Below are positions 1 to 7,157 of a DNA stretch of 38,756 nt, piece after piece. The stretch is from a candidate division KSB1 bacterium. Lineage in GTDB: Bacteria; Zhuqueibacterota; Zhuqueibacteria; Residuimicrobiales; Krinioviventaceae. The stretch lies in NCBI GenBank assembly GCA_034505495.1, contig JAPDQV010000034.1:1-38756 (forward strand), given 5' to 3'. The notes beneath the pieces were generated by a model. The model did no database searches and was not told the DNA's origin. It saw nothing but the letters and a program-made list of their open reading frames with translations. The first letter of the stretch is position 1. The number at the start of each line of letters is the position of its first letter. The position numbers and the translations under genes were made by a program.

Positions 1-204
1 GGCAACCGAGCCTTTGCCGTTCGTTCCGGCAATATGAATAAACTGCACATTATCCTGCGGCCGCCCCAGTTCGGCAAGCATGGCATTCATGCTCTCCAAG
101 CCCAATTTCCAGCCGAGGGAAATGCGGCTGTCGAGAAAATTCAGCGCCTCGGAATAGGTCACCCTTTTCAGACTCGATAGATTACCGTGATCGGTTTCGG
201 ACAA
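1..204 (-). CDS. folC: Folylpolyglutamate/dihydrofolate synthase, N-terminal fragment
   Basis: FolC adds glutamate to folates (and glutamylates dihydropteroate in bifunctional forms) in the cytoplasm. Only about 68 N-terminal codons are present and the gene leaves the window at base 1. The visible part has the family's opening helix (TYSEALNFLDSR, with VTYSEA encoded at 162-145) and the complete ATP-binding loop HIAGTNGKGSVA at bases 36-1, which is diagnostic for Mur ligase/FolC proteins. The start is uncertain. TTG at 204-202 lies 2 nt after the stop of the upstream response regulator. GTG at 162 would give the more usual family N-terminus and has AAAAGG directly before it. The tight spacing suggests it is the last visible gene of the hflX/ntrC transcription unit. 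Confidence 0.85.
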   Translation of the reverse strand, partial: MSETDHGNLSSLKRVTYSEALNFLDSRISLGWKLGLESMNAMLAELGRPQDNVQFIHIAGTNGKGSVA

Positions 205-206
205 AG

Positions 207-1553
207 TTAAGGTTTGATGCCGTATTGCTTGAGCTTTTTGTGCAGATTGGCGCGATCCGTCTGTAAAAGCTGGGCTGTGCGGCTGACATTGCCGTTGCAT
301 CGCTGGAACGCTTCTTGAATCAGACGCCGCTCAAAGGCTTCGACCTGCAGGCGAAGCGGCAGATCAGACGGAAGCGTCGATTCATGAGTAGAGGAAACAG
401 TGCTGCCGACAAACGGTTTGAGATCGGCGGCATCCACGGTGTCGCCGGGCACCAAAATACTCAATCGCTCGACCAAATTACCCAACTCGCGAATATTTCC
501 CGGCCAATGATAGGACTGCAGCAGCGTCAGCGCTTCGGATGTAAAGCGCTTCGGGCGCTTGCCGCTTTTGGCGGCATAGAGCTGCGAAAAATGGGCGACC
601 AGTTCGGGAATATCCTCGAGTCGTTCGCGCAGCGGCGGAATCTGCAGCAGGATTACGTTTAATCGAAAGAACAGATCCTGACGAAACGTTCCGCGTTCGA
701 GCTCCTTTTTGAGATCCTTGTTGGTGGCGGCAATGATGCGGACATCGAAGCGGATCGGCTGCGTGCTGCCCAGAGGCGTAAATTCGTTTTCCTGCAGCAC
801 GCGCAGCAGTTTTGCCTGCGTTTCGAGCGTCATATCGCCGACTTCGTCGAGAAGCAGCGTGCCGCCTTCCGCCGCTTCGATCAGCCCGATTTTGCGTCGG
901 GTCGCGCCGGTAAAAGCGCCTTTTTCATAGCCGAACAATTCGCTTTCGATCAGCTCTCTCGGCAGCGCGGCGCAGTTCAATTGCACAAACCGGCCTTTTC
1001 GGCCGCTTTGCCGGTGAATTTCGCGCGCGGCCGGTTCCTTTCCGGAGCCGCTTTCGCCGACGATCAGCACCCGCCCCACCGACGGCGCAATCTGCCGAAT
1101 CGTCGCGCGCAATCGCTGCATGGCGGGCGAGGAGCCGACCATCGCATTTTCCAGCTCCAGACGGTCGTAAAGATTCTTCATCTCGGCATCTTGGCGGCGC
1201 CGCTCGGCGATGCGCTCCATCTCTAAAAGGACTTTATCGGGCGTAAGCGGTTTTTCCATAAAATCGTAGGCGCCTGATTTCACTGCCTGCACCGCCGTCG
1301 CAATGTCGCCTTGGCCCGAAATCATGACCACGGTCATCTCCGGCTGCAGGGCCAGAGCCTCCGGCAACAGCTCCAAGCCGCTCATCTCGGGCATAACAAC
1401 GTCGCAAAACATGACATCCACAGCCCGATTCTGCAGTTCTGCTAAAGCTTCATTTCCGTTACTGCAGAGCGAAACGCGATGTCCCTCTTTTTCGAGCAGC
1501 CATTGCAGAGCGCTGCGTACGCCTTCGTCATCATCGACAACGAGTACCCTCAC
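207..1553 (-). CDS. NtrC-type sigma-54-dependent response regulator
   Basis: This is a transcription activator that remodels sigma-54 RNA polymerase after phosphorylation. Three domains are clear in 448 residues. The receiver (about 1-120) has the acidic pocket D7-D9, phospho-acceptor D51 and conserved K101. The AAA+ domain (about 140-370) has Walker A GESGSGK (166-172), an intact sigma-54-contacting GAFTGA (212-217) and Walker B GGTLLLDE (230-237). A C-terminal Fis-type helix-turn-helix (about 405-445) has the NVSRTAQLL pattern. The residues after Walker A read EPAAR rather than the common ELVAR, a small deviation. It starts with GTG and overlaps hflX by 4 bp. No histidine kinase is in the window, so the signal and targets cannot be named. 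Confidence 0.93.
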   Translation of the reverse strand: MRVLVVDDDEGVRSALQWLLEKEGHRVSLCSNGNEALAELQNRAVDVMFCDVVMPEMSGLELLPEALALQPEMTVVMISGQGDIATAVQAVKSGAYDFMEKPLTPDKVLLEMERIAERRRQDAEMKNLYDRLELENAMVGSSPAMQRLRATIRQIAPSVGRVLIVGESGSGKEPAAREIHRQSGRKGRFVQLNCAALPRELIESELFGYEKGAFTGATRRKIGLIEAAEGGTLLLDEVGDMTLETQAKLLRVLQENEFTPLGSTQPIRFDVRIIAATNKDLKKELERGTFRQDLFFRLNVILLQIPPLRERLEDIPELVAHFSQLYAAKSGKRPKRFTSEALTLLQSYHWPGNIRELGNLVERLSILVPGDTVDAADLKPFVGSTVSSTHESTLPSDLPLRLQVEAFERRLIQEAFQRCNGNVSRTAQLLQTDRANLHKKLKQYGIKP

Positions 1554-2830
1554 TGCACCCTCCCCTCGTTATCAGCCGCAAGCCGCGCAATTCGCTCGGC
1601 GTTTTCGACGGTTGCGCGCAGAGAAACGACAATTTCATTCTCCTGATAGTCGATTTTTTCGACCTCCGCCAACTGATGCAGCCTGGCCGCGGCCTGGCCG
1701 GCACGATGCGGCAGAATCACCGTCAGCGAGCGCGTCTGCCGCTCGATAAATTCAGAGATCTTGCCGATAAGTTCGCCGAGAAAAAAGCCACGTTCCGCCG
1801 AAATAAAGACGCAGGGCTGATGCGTTTGCGACAGTTCTCTCAACAGGCTTTGATCTTCCAGCTTGTCGATTTTATTGAACACATTCAGAATCGGTCGGTT
1901 GTTCAAATTCAGCTCCACCAGCACCTGCTCCACAGCCGCCATTTGATCGCGAAAGAAAGGGTGGCTGACATCGATGACGTGCAGAAGCAGATCGGCGTCG
2001 GCAGTTTCTTCCAACGTGCTCTTGAAGGAAGCGACCAGATGCGGCGGCAACTTACGAATGAATCCGACCGTATCAATAAACAGCACCCGGCGATGCTCAA
2101 AGAGATCCGCCGCGCGGATGGTGGCGTCCAGGGTGGCAAAGAGGCGGTCTTCGGTCGGTACCTGGGCATTCGTGAGGGCATTGAGCAGCGTCGATTTGCC
2201 GACGTTCGTGTAACCGATCAGCGCCGCCTTAAAGAGTTCACGGCGCGCCTTTCTTCGAATAGTGCGCTGCTCGGCGATCTTTTCCAGTTCTTTCTGCAGA
2301 AACTTGATGCGCGTACGAATGAGACGGCGATCGGTTTCCAATTGCGTTTCGCCTGGACCGCGTACGCCGATGCCGCCGATTTGCCGCGAAAGGTGCTGCC
2401 ATTGCCGCGTAAGGCGAGGCAGCAGGTACTTGAGCTGAGCCAATTCGACTTGAGTCCGCGCTTCGCGCGTTCGCGCGTGCTTGGCGAAAATGTCCAGAAT
2501 GAGACCGCTGCGGTCAACGATCTTGGTTTTGCAAAGCGACTCGAGGTTGCGCACCTGCGCCGGCGTGAGATCATCGTCGAAAATGATCAGATCGATGTCC
2601 AGATACTTGGCGGCGGCGGCGAGTTCCTGCGCTTTACCGCGGCCGATCATGTACGCCGGATCGATGCGGCTGCGCTCCTGAACGATGCGCTCCAGCACTT
2701 CGGCACCGGCCGTGTCGGCCAGCAGTTCCAGCTCGTCAAGATACTCATTGACCAGCTCACGGCTCTGGTCCGGCCGTATCATCCCGACGACTATGGCGCG
2801 CTCAAGTTGTTCGCGCTCGACGTCAGGCAT
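1550..2830 (-). CDS. hflX: GTPase HflX
   Basis: HflX is a ribosome-associated GTPase that splits or rescues stalled ribosomes. The 426-residue length is typical. The N-terminal domain is followed by the family signature GVRGPGETQLETDRR (about 155-169), a coiled segment, and the G domain. In the G domain, G1 is GYTNVGKS (206-213), G3 is DTVGF, G4 is NKID, and a G5-like SAE follows. The ATG at 2830 lies inside the 3' end of the upstream Bat-like gene (8 bp overlap). Its own stop overlaps the GTG of the sigma-54 activator, so the genes are probably translationally coupled. Confidence 0.96.
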   Translation of the reverse strand: MPDVEREQLERAIVVGMIRPDQSRELVNEYLDELELLADTAGAEVLERIVQERSRIDPAYMIGRGKAQELAAAAKYLDIDLIIFDDDLTPAQVRNLESLCKTKIVDRSGLILDIFAKHARTREARTQVELAQLKYLLPRLTRQWQHLSRQIGGIGVRGPGETQLETDRRLIRTRIKFLQKELEKIAEQRTIRRKARRELFKAALIGYTNVGKSTLLNALTNAQVPTEDRLFATLDATIRAADLFEHRRVLFIDTVGFIRKLPPHLVASFKSTLEETADADLLLHVIDVSHPFFRDQMAAVEQVLVELNLNNRPILNVFNKIDKLEDQSLLRELSQTHQPCVFISAERGFFLGELIGKISEFIERQTRSLTVILPHRAGQAAARLHQLAEVEKIDYQENEIVVSLRATVENAERIARLAADNEGRVQ

Positions 2831-4901
2831 GCATCTCTCCCGCCGTTTCTACAGCTGCTTCGCCTTTTTCGCGATACAAAAGCATTTCGACAATCAGCAG
2901 AAGCAGCGCCAAACCGGCAAACCATCGCCATAACTCGATGCCCCGTCTCTGCTCAGCAATAAACACTGCGAGATCCGCCTGCGGCGGAATCCATTTGATG
3001 CCGAATCGTTTTTCCAACTCTTCCTGCGGCAAACCGGCAAGCACCGATTCTTCCACCGGCAGATTGACCGCCCATTGCTGCAACAACGCACGATCGGCAT
3101 ACAAACGATAAATCCCCGGCTGATCGGTTTGATCATATGCAAGCAGCGCACTGCCGCCTTCGAGTCGTGGAGACAGACGATCGTACAGGTCGTCGGGACG
3201 ACGCATCTCAAAACTCGCTCCGGCAAGATGGGAATTCACGCGAAAGCGCAGCTCGTCGCCTACGCTTGCCGATTGCGGTGTAAACACCTTTGCGGCAGCA
3301 ACATGAAACGTTGCCGAGGTGATGAGCGGCGCAAAAATTGTTTTGCGAAAAAGGTCCGTAAACCGCGGGTCCGGCGAAGAGGTCATAACGATAATGTGGC
3401 CCTCGCCCAGCTTTTTTTCGAAAAGAAACGGCTCGCCGGTGCTGTAACGTAAAATCGACTCGACACCTGCAGGACGCACGCGCCAGGCAAAGCGGAAGCG
3501 CGGCGGAGAAAAGCGCGGCGAGTCATCGACAAATACGCCGCGGAACAGGGGATGCGTCGGGTCGATAGGGCCGAGGGTAAAATCGACAGCTCGGCTCGGA
3601 TCACCGCCGAGTGCACCTTCGATAGGCGGGAGGCCCAGGCGCGGCGCCGCCTCATTGTTGAACCGCCGATAATCCAGCGTTCTGCCCAAAATCAAAAAAA
3701 GTCCGTTTCCGGAAGAGATGAATTGTTCCACATCTTCAAGCGTGCTCTCTTCGATGAAAGCAGGATCGAGCACGATAACCGTATTGCAGGACTGCAGGTT
3801 GCGGCGGTTCAAATCGTTCAGCGAAACGAGCCGAAAGAGCGCCCTCTGCAGCTCGTCGGCGTTCAACGCCGCGCGTAGATAAAAGGCCTGTTGCGGATCC
3901 GCCGCAGCAATACCGACGACCATTGAATCGGGTACCCATACGGACACAGCCCGCCGGTTGTCCTCAAGCAGGTCATCGTCTTCTGTATCGACGCGCAGAA
4001 CCATCGGGCCGGTGGTTTCGACCGTAAACCGCAGCGTTTCCATTGTCTCGGCGCCGCCGACGGTGCTGACGCTGGTTTGTGCTGCCGCCTTGTCGTTGAC
4101 GAACAGTCGCGCCACCGATTCCTGCAGCGGCTGATTGCCGGTATTGGCGAGCATTACCTCGACCTCCGCCGTGCGGCCGCGCAGCAAGAGCGATTTAACA
4201 GCGACATCGCGAATCGCCAAGTTCGCCGTCTCCCATGCCGTACAGGCTGCGGCGTAAACGCGACAGTTTGCAGGTGGGGTAAAAGGGTCTACGAAACCGC
4301 TTTGCTGCAGGTCGGAAAATATATAGATCTCCTTGTTCAACTCGGCCAATCCGCTTAGGCGGTGAGTCGCCGCCTGCAGTGCCGCACTCAGATTCGTGCG
4401 TTTATAACTCAATTTAAGGTCGAGAATCTGCTTTTCTGCAAGAGGCCCCGGTGCAAAAGGCCTACGGCTCCATTCCGCCGATGTATCGGTGGCGGTTAAG
4501 ATAAAGATGCGATCTCCCGCCTCGCAGGAACGCAAAACGGTCAGCGCCTTTTCCTTTGCCTCCTCAAACAACGAACGGCCCTTAACATACCGGTTCATGC
4601 TCATCGAGTTGTCGATGATCAGCGCGGCGGCTGTACGCGCTTCCCCGCCGGTCATCGGCGCGCGATTCAGAGTCGGTCGCGCAAAGGCCATGACCAACAA
4701 AGCCACGACGGCCGTGCGCAGAATAAGAAGCAAAAGCTGCCGCAGCCGCAGGCGACGACTCTGCTGATATTGTATTTCTTTGAGGAAGCGAAGGGTACTG
4801 AATGGGATGATTCGACGTTTGGTACGCGTCAGCAGGTGAATAAGCAAAGGGACGGCAGCGGCTGCCAAGCCGAAAAGTATGCTGGGATTAAGAAAACTCA
4901 A
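2823..4901 (-). CDS. BatA-type von Willebrand factor A membrane protein
   Basis: A 692-residue inner-membrane protein. The N-terminus (residues 1-24, LNPSILFGLAAAAVPLLIHLL) and a second hydrophobic helix (about 55-75) form the two-helix aerotolerance/BatA N-terminal region. A vWA domain follows with a metal-site DxSxS at D97-S99-S101. The long middle part looks like a periplasmic beta-rich and GATase-like region. One membrane helix near the C-terminus (about 655-675) precedes a short charged tail. Bat-family proteins are linked to envelope stress in Bacteroidota and spirochaetes, but the mechanism is poorly known. The start is TTG at 4901, overlapping the gmhA stop. No MoxR ATPase or other Bat gene is nearby, so it is an isolated copy. 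Confidence 0.8.
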   Translation of the reverse strand: MSFLNPSILFGLAAAAVPLLIHLLTRTKRRIIPFSTLRFLKEIQYQQSRRLRLRQLLLLILRTAVVALLVMAFARPTLNRAPMTGGEARTAAALIIDNSMSMNRYVKGRSLFEEAKEKALTVLRSCEAGDRIFILTATDTSAEWSRRPFAPGPLAEKQILDLKLSYKRTNLSAALQAATHRLSGLAELNKEIYIFSDLQQSGFVDPFTPPANCRVYAAACTAWETANLAIRDVAVKSLLLRGRTAEVEVMLANTGNQPLQESVARLFVNDKAAAQTSVSTVGGAETMETLRFTVETTGPMVLRVDTEDDDLLEDNRRAVSVWVPDSMVVGIAAADPQQAFYLRAALNADELQRALFRLVSLNDLNRRNLQSCNTVIVLDPAFIEESTLEDVEQFISSGNGLFLILGRTLDYRRFNNEAAPRLGLPPIEGALGGDPSRAVDFTLGPIDPTHPLFRGVFVDDSPRFSPPRFRFAWRVRPAGVESILRYSTGEPFLFEKKLGEGHIIVMTSSPDPRFTDLFRKTIFAPLITSATFHVAAAKVFTPQSASVGDELRFRVNSHLAGASFEMRRPDDLYDRLSPRLEGGSALLAYDQTDQPGIYRLYADRALLQQWAVNLPVEESVLAGLPQEELEKRFGIKWIPPQADLAVFIAEQRRGIELWRWFAGLALLLLIVEMLLYREKGEAAVETAGEMHA

Positions 4902-5503
4902 GGCCGACTTTTACTCGAATTGGGGTACAACTCGTCTTCGATCAATTCGCACCAGGCATGAATAACGGCAATGTGCACCTCCTGAATGCGCTGCGGATTG
5001 TCGATAGGAACAATGATCGCCGCATCGGATAAGGGGGCCAGACGTCCGCCGTCTCTTCCGAGCAGGCCGACGACCTGTATACCCTTTTCCTTTGCCGCAA
5101 GCACGGCCTGCACGACGTTCTCCGAGTTACCGCTGGTGCTGATCGCCACCAGAACATCTTCCGGCTGCCCCAGACCTTCCACCTGCCGGCGAAAGACCTG
5201 AGCAATCGAGTAATCGTTGGCGACAGCCGTCAGGATCGAAGTATCGGTCGTCAAAGAAAGCGCAGGAATAGCGCGCCGTTCGCGCGTCAAACGGCCGATC
5301 ATTTCTGCGGCAAAGTGCTGTGCATCTGCAGCGCTGCCGCCGTTGCCGCAAATCAACAGCTTCCCGCCGGCTGCAATTGCTCGGCTCATGCTCATCGCCG
5401 TCTCGTAAATCTCCTCGGTATGCTCTTCGGCAAATCGACGCAGCAGCTCCGCAGTCTCTAAAAAATGATCACCAATCATTCGCCAAGGGGAATTATCCGT
5501 CAT
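4898..5503 (-). CDS. gmhA: SIS-domain phosphoheptose isomerase (GmhA-like)
   Basis: GmhA converts sedoheptulose 7-phosphate to D-glycero-D-manno-heptose 7-phosphate, the first step of LPS or S-layer heptose synthesis. The 201-residue length fits. The phosphate-binding loop CGNGGSAADAQHFAAE (52-67) places the catalytic glutamate at E67. STSGNSENV (122-130) is the second SIS loop, and RIQEVH supplies the catalytic histidine H177. These match the E65/H180 pair of the E. coli enzyme. It overlaps the phosphatase gene upstream and the Bat gene downstream by 4 bp each. The other heptose genes (hldE, gmhB) are not in the window, so substrate choice rests on family similarity. Confidence 0.88.
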   Translation of the reverse strand: MTDNSPWRMIGDHFLETAELLRRFAEEHTEEIYETAMSMSRAIAAGGKLLICGNGGSAADAQHFAAEMIGRLTRERRAIPALSLTTDTSILTAVANDYSIAQVFRRQVEGLGQPEDVLVAISTSGNSENVVQAVLAAKEKGIQVVGLLGRDGGRLAPLSDAAIIVPIDNPQRIQEVHIAVIHAWCELIEDELYPNSSKSRP

Positions 5504-6300
5504 CTTTTAAAATAGTCCCTCAATTTTTGCCGCAAAGATTTCGACGGCTCTTCCTGCTCCTGTACGGCTTCGAAAAAGCCGAGTTCGATCTCTTCACCGC
5601 GAATGACCTTACCAGGATTGATGCAGAACAATTTTTCAGCGCGGTCGGGGCCCCAATTTGCCCGCACAAAATCGTAAGCTTGTTTCAACTTCAGGCGACG
5701 CCGAGAAGTATCGTGTGCGTCGGTGGCGATCAACTGCACCAAATTCGCGTCCATCAGCTGTGCGGCCAATTTGGCGACTTGGGAGCCAAAGTTGCCGAGC
5801 AGGCTGCCGGCCGTCACCTGCAGCAAAGCCCCGTTTTGAACAAAATAATAGGCTTTATGAGGATCGCCGAGAATGCTTCCGTTCCGCTCCGGATGCGCAA
5901 TGACCGGCGTAAATTGATTTCCAAACAAAGAAAAGAAATTTTTTTCGGCAAAAGTCGGTATTTGTCCCATCGGAAACTCGACCAAAAAATATCGGCCGTT
6001 TTGCGCCAGAGTCGCCATTCGGCGACTGAAATCATAGTTCGGTTGAATGTAAAGCTCGCTCCCCAGATATAGACCTACCCGAATGCCGGCGTCGAGCGCG
6101 CGCTTTTTCAGCTCTTCGAACAAGGAGATAAATTTTTCCTCTTCCGCGAGATCTTTATTCGAGAGAACGTGGGGGGTACAAATCACTTCGCTGATGCCGT
6201 CTTCTTCAGCTTCCCGAAGCATCTGTAAGGAAACGTCCCAGTCTTCGGCGCCGTCGTCGACGAAAGGGATAACATGATTATGAGTATCGATCAGCTTCAT
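5500..6300 (-). CDS. PHP-family tyrosine-protein phosphatase (CpsB/YwqE type)
   Basis: These manganese-dependent phosphatases dephosphorylate the tyrosine kinases that control capsule or exopolysaccharide export. The protein (266 residues from ATG 6300) shows the PHP metal-binding motifs in order: DTHNH (5-9) near the start, CTPHV, SELYI, a HPERN loop and TDAHD near the C-terminus. The open frame reaches back to TTG at 6354, but those 18 extra codons lack family similarity, so the ATG directly before KLIDTHNH is preferred. An AGGAGG lies about 18 nt upstream of it, which is not ideal. The stop overlaps gmhA. No capsule kinase is in the window. Confidence 0.87.
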   Translation of the reverse strand: MKLIDTHNHVIPFVDDGAEDWDVSLQMLREAEEDGISEVICTPHVLSNKDLAEEEKFISLFEELKKRALDAGIRVGLYLGSELYIQPNYDFSRRMATLAQNGRYFLVEFPMGQIPTFAEKNFFSLFGNQFTPVIAHPERNGSILGDPHKAYYFVQNGALLQVTAGSLLGNFGSQVAKLAAQLMDANLVQLIATDAHDTSRRRLKLKQAYDFVRANWGPDRAEKLFCINPGKVIRGEEIELGFFEAVQEQEEPSKSLRQKLRDYFKR

Positions 6301-6371
6301 CAACCCGCTCGTCTGCAACCTCCTGGCATTGGGTAAACCGCCGCGGTGGGCCAAGAATTCCGTCCACTGTT

Positions 6372-7121
6372 TCAGGATTCCTTGACGTGTACCGCGTCGG
6401 CAAAAGCGCGAATCAACGCCGGATTGGAGTCCTTTTCGATGATCGTGCCGGTGACCACAAAATCGGCGCCCGCAAGAACCTTTTCGCGGGCTTCAGCCGG
6501 TGTGCGGATGCCGCCGCCGACAATCGTCGGAATTTCCGCATAGTTGCGGACCGCCGAAATGATCCGCGTCGGCACCGATTGCTTGGCGCCGCTGCCTGCT
6601 TCCAAATAGACGCACTGCATGCCCAGATATTTCGCGGCCAAAGCATGCGCTGCGGCAATGTCGGGCTTTTCATTGGGAATGGGCCGCGTATCGCTCATAA
6701 ACAGCGCCGAAGTAACCGTGCCGGATTCGATGAACATGTAGCCTGTCGAGATGGGCTCCAACTGCACGGATTTGATGATCGGAGCCGCCATCACTTGCCC
6801 GCCGATGAGCGACTCGGGATTTCTGCCGCTGATAAGGGAAAGAAAAAGAATAGCATCCGCATAGCGGGAGATCTGCTTGGTACTGCCGGGAAAAAGGATA
6901 ACCGGCAAAGAACAAGCGTTCTTTACCGCCATGACGGTTTCATCGAACACATTGGCCAGCAGCAGGCTGCCGCCGATGAGCAGCGCATCGACGCCGGCTT
7001 CCTCGCAGATTTTGGCAAGCTCGGCTGCCCTGGCTACGTCCTGTTTATCCGGGTCGATCAGGACAAAATAACCCGCCCCCCTTTTCTCTCTGATTTCCAA
7101 GAGCCTGTCAAAGACCTTCAC
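6372..7121 (-). CDS. Geranylgeranylglyceryl phosphate synthase family protein (PcrB/GGGPS group II)
   Basis: This TIM-barrel prenyltransferase family joins glycerol 1-phosphate to a polyprenyl diphosphate. It is the first committed step of archaeal ether lipids, but homologues occur in some bacteria. In 249 residues I see LIDPDK (21-26), the GGS loop, FPGS, the conserved YLEAGSGA (phosphate and substrate contact), GGGIRTPAEA and GTIIE near the end. The length and the YLEAGSGA form fit the longer group II enzymes rather than Bacillus PcrB. The start is GTG at 7121. It lies 36 bp after alaS and 71 bp before the phosphatase. No other archaeal-lipid gene, such as a G1P dehydrogenase, is present here. 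Confidence 0.88.
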   Translation of the reverse strand: MKVFDRLLEIREKRGAGYFVLIDPDKQDVARAAELAKICEEAGVDALLIGGSLLLANVFDETVMAVKNACSLPVILFPGSTKQISRYADAILFLSLISGRNPESLIGGQVMAAPIIKSVQLEPISTGYMFIESGTVTSALFMSDTRPIPNEKPDIAAAHALAAKYLGMQCVYLEAGSGAKQSVPTRIISAVRNYAEIPTIVGGGIRTPAEAREKVLAGADFVVTGTIIEKDSNPALIRAFADAVHVKES

Positions 7122-7157
7122 GAGCGACGCTTTTCCTTTCGCCTTTAAGGTAAGCTC

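Noticed and set aside
1676..2962. A 428-codon open frame on the plus strand across hflX
   Set aside because: It is the complement of a clear HflX gene with GTPase motifs; its own translation has no family pattern and no ribosome-binding site.
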